DNA from: Treponema sp. | Lineage (GTDB): Bacteria > Spirochaetota > Spirochaetia > Treponematales > Breznakiellaceae | Length of the DNA: 8,051 nt | Reading direction: 5' to 3' | Assembly (NCBI GenBank): GCA_031266695.1 | Contig: JAISAK010000027.1 | Coordinates: 1 to 8,051, forward strand | In this document: positions 1 through 5,343 of the stretch, in pieces | Layout: every line of letters begins with the position of its first letter | How positions within the stretch are numbered: the first letter of the stretch is position 1 | Translations under genes and position numbers: made by a program | The notes under the pieces: generated by a model | Told to the model about the DNA's origin: nothing | Database searches by the model: none | Seen by the model: the letters and a program-made list of their open reading frames with translations, nothing else

Positions 1-315
1 TCCGACGCCTTTGCCCTGGCTGTCCGCCGGAGATGCCCCATCTTTATTGATTCCGGGGTTATCGAACAGGCCGGTATTCCCCTGGAATTCTTTTTGGAAG
101 AAATAAATGAGGCCGGGGAGGCGGAAGACGCGGCCGGGGAAGCCGCCGGAGCCGGTTTTTCTCCGAAGAATCCCGATACCCGGCACAGGGAATTGCTCGA
201 AATGCTTAACCGGGCGGTGGCCGCGGAGGAATATGAGCGCGCGGCCGAGATACGGGATATGCTGCTTCTTCTGGACGGGCAAAAAGGGGACGTTAACCGC
301 AAGGACGAAGCATGA
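1..315 (+). CDS. Bifunctional nuclease (BFN/DUF151) family protein with C-terminal UVR motif, 3' part
   Basis: The frame is open from the first base of the window to TGA at 313-315, so this is the last 104 residues of a gene that begins upstream. Residues 1-30 of the fragment (SDAFALAVRRRCPIFIDSGV and onward) match the end of the BFN/DUF151 domain, where a conserved S/PSDA-ALA stretch precedes a 'P-I-oxidised residue' strand. An acidic, Ala/Gly-rich linker follows at residues 34-53. Residues 61-91 (HRELLEMLNRAVAAEEYERA, then AEIRD) form a UVR motif, the helical hairpin that UvrB and UvrC use to contact each other. BFN domains have been reported as DNase/RNase in plants, but the bacterial role is unclear. 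The stop overlaps the next start as ATGA, so the two are probably co-translated. An in-frame TTG at 94 is not a credible start because domain homology continues upstream of it. Confidence 0.8.
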   Translation, partial: SDAFALAVRRRCPIFIDSGVIEQAGIPLEFFLEEINEAGEAEDAAGEAAGAGFSPKNPDTRHRELLEMLNRAVAAEEYERAAEIRDMLLLLDGQKGDVNRKDEA

Positions 316-1322
316 ACAAGCGGGAATGGATACTGCGGACCCTGCGCAACGAACCGGTTGAAAGGGTTCCCCTGGGCTTTTGGTTTCATTTTACCGCCGA
401 CGAACTAACCGACGGCTTCCTCGATCCCCGGATGATTGAGCGGAATATCGAAGGGCACAAAAAATTCTTCCGGGAATTTCAGCCCGACCTGCTCAAGATC
501 ATGACCGACGGGTTTTTTATATACCCCAACCGCGAATTCCGGAAAGCCCGGACAGCGGAAGACCTTTGGAAGGTAGAATCCATCGGGCCGGACCACCCCT
601 GGATAGAAGAACAGGTTGCCTTTGCCAAAACCCTTACCGGCCTTTTCGGCGGGGAGGTTCTTACCTTTTACAATATTTTTTCACCGGCCACCATTTTTAA
701 ATTTGTCCGCCTGGGCAGCGGGGATTTCCGCGCCTCCGGCGTTTCGCCTGACGCGCTGCTCGCGGATTTGATCCTGGAAGACTCAGGCGCGGCCGCCCGG
801 GCCCTTGATGTCGTCGCGGGGGATCTTTCCCTTCTCGCGCGGCGGGTGATTGAGGAAGGCGGCGTCGACGGCATTTACCTCAGCGCCCAGGACGTGAGCG
901 ACCGCCGCATTGACGGCGCGCTTCACCGTTCCGTGATTGCCCCCGGCGACCTTGCGGTGCTTGCCGCCGCAAAGTCCGCCCGGAACATACTGCACATCTG
1001 CGGCTACGAAGGCTTCAGGAACGACTTCAGCCACTTTGTTGATTACCCGGCGGACATCATCAACTGGGCCTCGGTGTTTGAAAAATTTTCCCTGGCCCGG
1101 GGAAAAAAATTTTTTGGCGGCAGGCCGGTAATCGGCGGTTTTGACAACACGGTCAGGGGCCTGCTCTACCGGGGAAGCGAGGAAGAAATCAAGGCCGAAA
1201 CCCGGCGCCTCCTGGCCGAAGCCGGCCGGACCGGTATTATCCTCGGCGCCGACTGTACCCTGCCGCGGGACATTGATCTGCGCCGCCTGCGCTGGGTGCG
1301 GGAAGCAGCCGGCAATTCCTGA
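312..1322 (+). CDS. Uroporphyrinogen decarboxylase (URO-D)/MtaA-family protein, probable corrinoid-linked methyltransferase
   Basis: This is a 336-residue protein, a normal length for the URO-D fold (TIM barrel). The start, MNKREWILRTLRNEPVERVP, is the usual opening of this family. Near the C terminus are H228-x-C230 (ILHICGYEG) and C315 (LGADCTLP). That matches the His-x-Cys...Cys zinc site of MtaA/MtbA/CmuA-type methylcobamide methyltransferases, which true HemE lacks. I therefore favour methyl transfer involving a corrinoid protein and a thiol acceptor in the cytoplasm over haem synthesis. The substrate cannot be told, and no corrinoid-binding protein gene lies in the window. The ATG overlaps the upstream BFN-UVR stop by four bases, with AAGGA at 301-305 as a plausible ribosome binding site. 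No haem or cobalamin genes are adjacent. Family assignment is secure; the methyltransferase role is inference. Confidence 0.82.
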   Translation: MNKREWILRTLRNEPVERVPLGFWFHFTADELTDGFLDPRMIERNIEGHKKFFREFQPDLLKIMTDGFFIYPNREFRKARTAEDLWKVESIGPDHPWIEEQVAFAKTLTGLFGGEVLTFYNIFSPATIFKFVRLGSGDFRASGVSPDALLADLILEDSGAAARALDVVAGDLSLLARRVIEEGGVDGIYLSAQDVSDRRIDGALHRSVIAPGDLAVLAAAKSARNILHICGYEGFRNDFSHFVDYPADIINWASVFEKFSLARGKKFFGGRPVIGGFDNTVRGLLYRGSEEEIKAETRRLLAEAGRTGIILGADCTLPRDIDLRRLRWVREAAGNS

Positions 1323-1331
1323 TGATAATAG

Positions 1332-1357
1332 GTTTTTGCCTTGGTCTAGACAAAAAC
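1332..1357. repeat. Inverted repeat overlapping the -35 element (candidate operator)
   Basis: The arms GTTTTTG (1332-1338) and CAAAAAC (1351-1357) are perfect 7-base inverted repeats separated by 12 bases. The right arm overlaps the end of the -35 hexamer. This suits a dimeric DNA-binding regulator. It is an unlikely terminator, because the stem is A/T-rich and no T tract follows it. Operator function is inferred. Confidence 0.5.
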
Positions 1358-1375
1358 AATTCATATCGGTATACT
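1347..1375 (+). promoter_or_regulatory. Sigma-70-type promoter for the amino acid transporter operon
   Basis: TAGACA at 1347-1352 matches the -35 consensus TTGACA at 5 of 6 bases. TATACT at 1370-1375 matches TATAAT at 5 of 6 bases. The spacer is exactly 17 bases. Transcription would start near 1382 and give a leader of about 28 bases before the ATG at 1410. The sequence lies in the only AT-rich gap and directly ahead of a complete operon, so I think it is real. No experimental start is known to me. Confidence 0.72.
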
Positions 1376-1382
1376 ATGAATT
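1358..1382. repeat. Inverted repeat spanning the -10 element (candidate operator)
   Basis: The arms AATTCATA (1358-1365) and TATGAATT (1375-1382) are perfect 8-base inverted repeats with a 9-base spacer. The -10 hexamer lies mostly in the spacer and ends on the first base of the right arm. The repeat ends at about the predicted transcription start, so it would not form a hairpin in the mRNA. DNA-level binding, probably repression, is more likely. It abuts the first repeat with no gap between them. The regulator is unknown. Confidence 0.55.
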
Positions 1383-1396
1383 ATCTATTCACCACT

Positions 1397-1402
1397 AAGG
1401 AG
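1397..1402 (+). promoter_or_regulatory. Ribosome binding site of the substrate-binding protein gene
   Basis: AAGGAG is a near-perfect Shine-Dalgarno sequence. It sits 7 bases before the ATG at 1410 and fixes that start. Confidence 0.85.
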
Positions 1403-1409
1403 ATATTAT

Positions 1410-2237
1410 ATGAAAAGAATTATGCTTGGAGCCCTTGTGTTTATGCTGGGAGCCGCCCTTTTTGCCGGCGGGGCAAGGGATTCCGGGGCGCCGGGAACGC
1501 AGAAGGTTCGCGTAGCCCATACCCAGAATTATTATCCCTATGATTTTATCAACGAAAAGGGAGAATCCGACGGGTTTGAGGTGGCGGTACTCAGGGCGGT
1601 TGACGAGCTTATACCCGAATATGAATTCGAGTATGTGGGGACTTCGGATGACGATCTGCTCATCGGGGTAGAGTCGGGCAAATATACAGTCGGGATAAAA
1701 GGCGCCTGGCTTACCGAGGATCGAAAGAAGAAGTTCATCATCCCCGAGTCCTACATAGGGGCAAGCGTTATCGGCATTGCCTACCGGACGGAGAACGCGG
1801 ACAGGATCAGGGATTTTGAATCCTTTGCCCGGTTCAGCGGCAAACTGGTTCCCATTCCGCCCCAAAGCGCCCAGTGGCCGGTAGTGGAGGACTACAACAA
1901 CAATCATCCCGACGCGCAGGTAAAGCTTGTTCCTTCCGACGTGTTCATCATCACCGACGCCTATACCTGGGTAATAGAGGGCCGCTATGACGCCTTCTTC
2001 GACATCAAGCTTTCCTTTGACGCCACCGTTCAGGATCCAAACGGTGCCTGGCACCGTTACGCCGACAGGCTTTCCTACGCTCCCTACAGGGCCATTCCAA
2101 CCTACCCGCTGTTCAACAAAAACAATCAGGATCTGGCGGACAAATGCGACGAGGCCCTGAAAAAACTCATAGCCGACGGTACCCTCGGGAAGCTCTCCGT
2201 GCAGTATTTCGGGGAAGATATTTTCCGATATATCTGA
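1410..2237 (+). CDS. Polar amino acid ABC transporter, periplasmic substrate-binding protein (family 3)
   Basis: This 275-residue protein captures a solute, probably an amino acid or related small polar molecule, outside the inner membrane and hands it to the permeases encoded next. Residues 1-19 form a signal peptide: KR, then a hydrophobic core, then LFA before GG, which suggests cleavage after A19. No cysteine is present there, so it is not a standard lipoprotein. The mature part has family-3 features: a first strand with VRVAHTQNYYPYDF (33-46), DGFEVAVLRAVDEL (54-67), the LTEDRKKKF region (101-109) and a C-terminal helix ending KKLIADGTLGKLSVQYFG. Length is typical of HisJ/GlnH-like proteins. 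It is the first gene of the operon, 13 bases ahead of the permease. Substrate cannot be deduced. Confidence 0.88.
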   Translation: MKRIMLGALVFMLGAALFAGGARDSGAPGTQKVRVAHTQNYYPYDFINEKGESDGFEVAVLRAVDELIPEYEFEYVGTSDDDLLIGVESGKYTVGIKGAWLTEDRKKKFIIPESYIGASVIGIAYRTENADRIRDFESFARFSGKLVPIPPQSAQWPVVEDYNNNHPDAQVKLVPSDVFIITDAYTWVIEGRYDAFFDIKLSFDATVQDPNGAWHRYADRLSYAPYRAIPTYPLFNKNNQDLADKCDEALKKLIADGTLGKLSVQYFGEDIFRYI

Positions 2238-2250
2238 CATAATAGCAGGC

Positions 2251-2997
2251 GTGGATCGTCCCTTTTATCCTGAATTTATCCTCGGGGTTTTTCCCCGCCT
2301 GCTCGCCCGCCTTCCGGTGACTCTGCTCCTCATGACGGGAACGGTGATCGCCGGTTCCCTTCTGGGCTTTCTGCTTGCGAAGGCCCGGCTGGGAAGGAGT
2401 CCCCTTGCCGGCAGAATAGCCGGAACCTTCATTGTGGCCCTGCGCTGCACTCCCTCTATTGTCCTGCTTTTTATCATCTACTACGCCCTGCCCGAGCTCG
2501 TGATGGGCTTCTTCGGCATCGACATCAACGGCATGTCCAAGAGCGTTTTTGTCATCCTTACCCTGAGCCTGCTTTTTTCCGCGAACATGGGCGAATTGAT
2601 GCGCGCCGCCTACCTTTCGGTGGACAAGGGACAGCGGGAGGCGGCGCTGAGCGCGGGGCTGAGTGAGGTTCAGGCTTTTTTCCGCGTCACCGCGCCCCAG
2701 GCCCTGACGACGGCTCTGCCCAATTTCTGCAACGCCCTTGTCGCCCTTATGAAAGAAGGCGCCCTGGCTTATACCATAGGCATGATAGACATGATGGGAG
2801 AAGGTTCCCTCATCATTTCGCGTAACTACGGCGCGTACGGGCTGGAAACCTACATCGCCCTGGCGCTGATCTACTGGGCGGTAACGATCATCCTTGAGCG
2901 GGGCTTTCGGGCCCTGGAAAAACGCCTTTCCCGGGGCAGGCGGAGCATCGGCCGGGAGCGGGAATCGCGGCGCAATATCACGAGGGAGGCGCCTTAG
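2251..2997 (+). CDS. Polar amino acid ABC transporter permease (HisM/GlnP type), first
   Basis: This is a 248-residue inner-membrane permease with about five hydrophobic segments. They begin near residue 22 (PVTLLLMTGTVIAGSLLGFL) and include regions around 60-80, 98-112, 155-180 and 200-215. The family motif RCTP (65-68) replaces the usual RGTP. The EAA loop that docks on the ATPase is visible at 125-151 (VDKGQREAALSAGL...APQAL). The basic C-terminal tail (residues 219-248) is unusually Arg-rich. GTG at 2251 is chosen because no ATG lies in frame upstream and the next ATG would delete part of the first membrane segment. The ribosome binding site is weak, so coupling to the upstream gene is likely. 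The next permease starts one base after this stop. Confidence 0.87.
   Translation: MDRPFYPEFILGVFPRLLARLPVTLLLMTGTVIAGSLLGFLLAKARLGRSPLAGRIAGTFIVALRCTPSIVLLFIIYYALPELVMGFFGIDINGMSKSVFVILTLSLLFSANMGELMRAAYLSVDKGQREAALSAGLSEVQAFFRVTAPQALTTALPNFCNALVALMKEGALAYTIGMIDMMGEGSLIISRNYGAYGLETYIALALIYWAVTIILERGFRALEKRLSRGRRSIGRERESRRNITREAP
2982..2989 (+). promoter_or_regulatory. Ribosome binding site fixing the start of the second permease
   Basis: GAGGGAGG ends 9 bases before the ATG at 2999 and lies inside the end of the preceding gene. It supports 2999 as the start over an in-frame alternative codon at 2894, which would add 35 non-homologous residues. Confidence 0.75.
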
Positions 2998-2998
2998 G

Positions 2999-3709
2999 AT
3001 GCGGCTCGATCTTCCCTTTATGATGAGGGCCTTTCTCCTTGCCCTGGGCGCGGTACCCGTTACCCTGAAAATTACCCTGACGGCCCTGATTATCGCCGCG
3101 CCTTTCGGTTTTGTCATGGCCCTCTGCAATATCTACAGGGTGCGGATACTGAAGGAGCTTTCAAACCTGTATATCTCTTTTATCCGGGGTACGCCTATTG
3201 TGCTCCAGATACTTATCCTCTACAGCCTGCTCCCCAGCCTGCTCAACGGGCTTTTCAAAAAAGCGGGCTGGGCTGTCAACATCTTTGATCTTGACCCTAT
3301 CATTTACGCCTACGCGGTGTTTGCCCTTAACAACGCCGCCCTGCTCGCGGAGCTTTTCCGCTCCGCCCTGCTCGCGGTGGACAAGGGGCAGTACGAGGCG
3401 GCCCTTTCGGCAGGGCTTTCGCCGGCGCGGTCTTATCTCCGCATTGTCCTTCCCCAGGCCCTGGTAACGGCCCTGCCCAATCTCTGCAATCTTACCATCA
3501 CCCTTATCAAGAACACCTCCCTGGCTTTCATCATGACCGTGAAAGACATTACCGCGGTCGCGAAAATCGAGGCAAGCTACGCCTACAATTACGTGGAAGC
3601 CTATCTTGACATTTTTGTCCTCTACATTATCATCTGCGGAGTTACCCAGTTCCTGTTCGATAAGGCGGAAAGCCGTTTTAGGGCATGGAAGCCAAAGACG
3701 GCTGTGTAG
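2999..3709 (+). CDS. Polar amino acid ABC transporter permease (HisM/GlnP type), second
   Basis: This 236-residue inner-membrane permease is clearly paralogous to the preceding one. Shared landmarks include VDKGQ-EAALSAGLS (127-141) in the EAA loop and PQAL-TALPN-CN (152-164). It has the canonical RGTP motif at 63-66 and hydrophobic segments near 11-42, 66-85, 103-125, 158-180 and 203-220. With the first permease it probably forms a heterodimeric channel of the HisQ/HisM kind. The N terminus MRLDLPFMMRAFLLALGAVP, with a GAGGGAGG site upstream, decides the start. An upstream extension to 2894 would overlap the first permease by about 100 bases and is rejected. Its last 32 bases overlap the convergent holA gene, and no ATPase gene follows. 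Confidence 0.87.
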   Translation: MRLDLPFMMRAFLLALGAVPVTLKITLTALIIAAPFGFVMALCNIYRVRILKELSNLYISFIRGTPIVLQILILYSLLPSLLNGLFKKAGWAVNIFDLDPIIYAYAVFALNNAALLAELFRSALLAVDKGQYEAALSAGLSPARSYLRIVLPQALVTALPNLCNLTITLIKNTSLAFIMTVKDITAVAKIEASYAYNYVEAYLDIFVLYIIICGVTQFLFDKAESRFRAWKPKTAV

Positions 3710-4730
3710 GGTCGGCCCCGGCCCGGAAAATTTTATAAAGATAGCGGTCCATAAGAATTGACTCAAGGGCGCTTCCCGAGGAACGGAGGAGGATATCGTA
3801 TTCCGCGGTCAGGGCAAGACAGGCGTCCGCGCCGGCCGCGCTGTATATGCGGGACGCCGCGGCGTAGTCGTTACGCGCCTTTGGCGCGGCAATTCCGATT
3901 TTTTTCAGCTCGAAATTATTTACTTCGCCCCTTTCCGCAAGGGCAAGGTAATCCCTGAGCCGCCTGAAGCATAACGCAAGGCCCGCCAGGATTCTTTGGA
4001 AGCTTTCCTTCGCGCCGAGAAGGGCATGAAGCGATTCAAGGCTTCTGGGAAAATCCCCCGCGGCAATTCCGGAAAAGAGGGTAAAGGCCGATTCTTCCCT
4101 GCTGTGGGAAAGCCATTCCTCAAGGTCCGAAGCGCCGATGGTTTTCTTCTCCGCGAAAAAAAGCATAAGCCTTGAACATTCCCGTTCCAGGGCCTCGGTG
4201 TTGTTTTCCACCAATTCAAGGATAACCTCGATTCCCTCCGCGTCAACAGTGAAACCGCCGCGCCCGAAAAACGACGCAAGCCATTCGGTCTTTTCGTTTT
4301 CAAAAAGTTCGTAGAAGACTCTTCTGTTCTCCTTGGGAACCGCGTCCTCAAGACCCTTCGCGATGCTGTTGTTTTCGGAAACAAAAATCAGCGCCGTACC
4401 TTCGCCCGGCTGTCTCGCGCAGGCGGCAAGGATATCTATCTCGTCTTTTTTTTTGATAAGCTCCGCGCTTTTTATCAAAAAGAGCCGGGCCTCCGCAAAG
4501 AGACTGCCGTTTTGAATGGCCGCAGCCATCTGCAAGGCCGGCGTTTCTCCGGCGTAGAAAACCGTCTCGTCAACGGCCCCCGCGGAAGCGCCGCCGGGGG
4601 ACTCCGCCACGCCGCCCCCGGGCGCAAGGCTTTTTCTGACGGCTTCCAGGGCGCTCTGTTTTTTGCCCAGTTCCGGGCCGAGAAAAATATGGCAGGACCC
4701 CGCTTTTTTGCTTTTTGCGCCGTCGGACAT
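3678..4730 (-). CDS. holA: DNA polymerase III subunit delta
   Basis: This 350-residue protein is the delta subunit of the clamp loader, the wrench that opens the beta sliding clamp on DNA. Delta is a degenerate AAA+ protein without a working P-loop, and none is seen here. The N-terminal domain begins HIFLGPELGKKQ (14-25), followed by a family-like stretch around ALQMAAAIQNGSLFAEARLF (65-84). The middle domain has VENNTEALERECSRLMLFF (about 173-191), the usual anchor motif of the family. The C-terminal collar helices run from about 215 on and include ILAGLALCFRRLRDYLALAE. A Gly/Ala-rich insert lies at 37-52. The start is one base past the lexA stop with no clear ribosome binding site, so it is probably translated by reinitiation. 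An A9 tract encodes K93-K95. The 3' end overlaps the convergent permease gene. Confidence 0.85.
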   Translation of the reverse strand: MSDGAKSKKAGSCHIFLGPELGKKQSALEAVRKSLAPGGGVAESPGGASAGAVDETVFYAGETPALQMAAAIQNGSLFAEARLFLIKSAELIKKKDEIDILAACARQPGEGTALIFVSENNSIAKGLEDAVPKENRRVFYELFENEKTEWLASFFGRGGFTVDAEGIEVILELVENNTEALERECSRLMLFFAEKKTIGASDLEEWLSHSREESAFTLFSGIAAGDFPRSLESLHALLGAKESFQRILAGLALCFRRLRDYLALAERGEVNNFELKKIGIAAPKARNDYAAASRIYSAAGADACLALTAEYDILLRSSGSALESILMDRYLYKIFRAGADPTQPSLASMP

Positions 4731-4731
4731 C

Positions 4732-5343
4732 TTAATACTGACGAATTATGCCCGCGAGGCGGCCCGCAATCCGGACTTCCTGGCAGTAAATGGGCCCGAA
4801 GGAGGGGTTTTCAGGCTGAAGCCGTATACGGGTGGTTTCCCTGAAAAAACGTTTCAGGGTGGCGGCGTCGTCTATCACCGCCACGGCTATCTCTCCGTTC
4901 CGGACAATGCTCTGCTCTTCTATAATCGCCGTGTCGCCGTCCATAATGCCGACGCCGGACATGGAGTCTCCTTTAACCGTCAGGGCAAAGTACTTTCTGT
5001 TCTTTTTCATCATGGACCGATACAGGGGGATAGTCCCGTTAAAATTTTCCTCCGCCATCAGGGGCCTCCCCGCGGCTACGGTTCCCAAAAGGGGAATGTG
5101 AACAATCGAGTCCGAATCCTCTTCTTCGCCGTAGGACTTGACAAGTTCCATAGTCCGCGACCGCTTGTCGACCTGCCGAAGGAAGCCCTTTTTTTTAAGG
5201 GCCGTGATATGATCGTGCGCTCCTTTCACGGAAATTGAAAAGGACTCCGCTATTTCCCGAATAGTCGGCGGATAAGAATGGGCTCTGATGAATTTCGCGA
5301 TGAAGGATAAAACTTCCTTTTGGCGCCCGGTAAGCTCTTTCAT
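4732..5343 (-). CDS. lexA: LexA repressor, SOS response
   Basis: This 203-residue LexA represses DNA-damage genes and cleaves itself when RecA is activated. The winged-helix N terminus opens KELTGRQKEVLSFIAKFIRA and the DNA-contact helix lies in SISVKGAHDHITALKKKG (36-53). The cleavage site is A91-G92, the catalytic serine S127 (GDSM) and the general-base lysine K164. The S-to-K distance of 37 equals that in E. coli LexA (119 to 156), so autocleavage should be intact. The ATG overlaps the response-regulator stop as ATGA, with AAAGGAAG at 5348-5355 as ribosome binding site. A candidate internal promoter lies about 95 bases upstream. holA follows after one base. I recognised no LexA box at the start, so the operator is unknown. 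Confidence 0.93.
   Translation of the reverse strand: MKELTGRQKEVLSFIAKFIRAHSYPPTIREIAESFSISVKGAHDHITALKKKGFLRQVDKRSRTMELVKSYGEEEDSDSIVHIPLLGTVAAGRPLMAEENFNGTIPLYRSMMKKNRKYFALTVKGDSMSGVGIMDGDTAIIEEQSIVRNGEIAVAVIDDAATLKRFFRETTRIRLQPENPSFGPIYCQEVRIAGRLAGIIRQY

Larger units (their letters stand above)
1323..1409. other. Intergenic regulatory region upstream of the amino acid transporter operon
   Basis: This is the only true intergenic gap in the window. It is clearly richer in A and T than its surroundings. It contains a sigma-70-type promoter, two abutting perfect inverted repeats and a strong ribosome binding site, described separately. No rho-independent terminator for the upstream gene is evident, because neither repeat is followed by a T run. 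Confidence 0.7.

Noticed and set aside
783..1364. Antisense open frame of 193 codons across the UroD-family gene
   Set aside because: No homology is visible, and the plus-strand frame has clear family motifs.
2045..2065. TGGCAC...GC stretch in the binding-protein gene resembling a sigma-54 -24/-12 site
   Set aside because: The spacing between GG and GC is one base short, and it lies in the middle of a gene with no start downstream.
1395..2240. Long antisense open frame (281 codons) mirroring the binding-protein gene
   Set aside because: Its protein has no recognisable domain or sensible composition, and the opposite strand encodes a clear family-3 binding protein. GC-rich codon use leaves few stops on the other strand.
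2167..3129. Antisense open frame of 320 codons across the first permease
   Set aside because: It is very rich in Arg, Gly and His with no membrane or domain pattern, and it is a shadow of the permease genes.
3662..3679. Hairpin AAGGCGG-AAAG-CCGTTTT at the end of the second permease gene, resembling a terminator
   Set aside because: It lies before the permease stop codon, contains two G-T pairs and has only a short T run. Termination here would truncate the gene's mRNA.
3709..3724. GGGTC/GGCCC stem just after the permease stop, possible terminator
   Set aside because: The stem is five base pairs with one G-T pair, and the T run is short and offset. It also lies inside holA coding sequence.
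4740..4775. CATAAT near the end of lexA as a possible holA promoter
   Set aside because: No -35 match is seen at suitable spacing, and the start would leave almost no leader. Coupling to lexA explains holA expression better.
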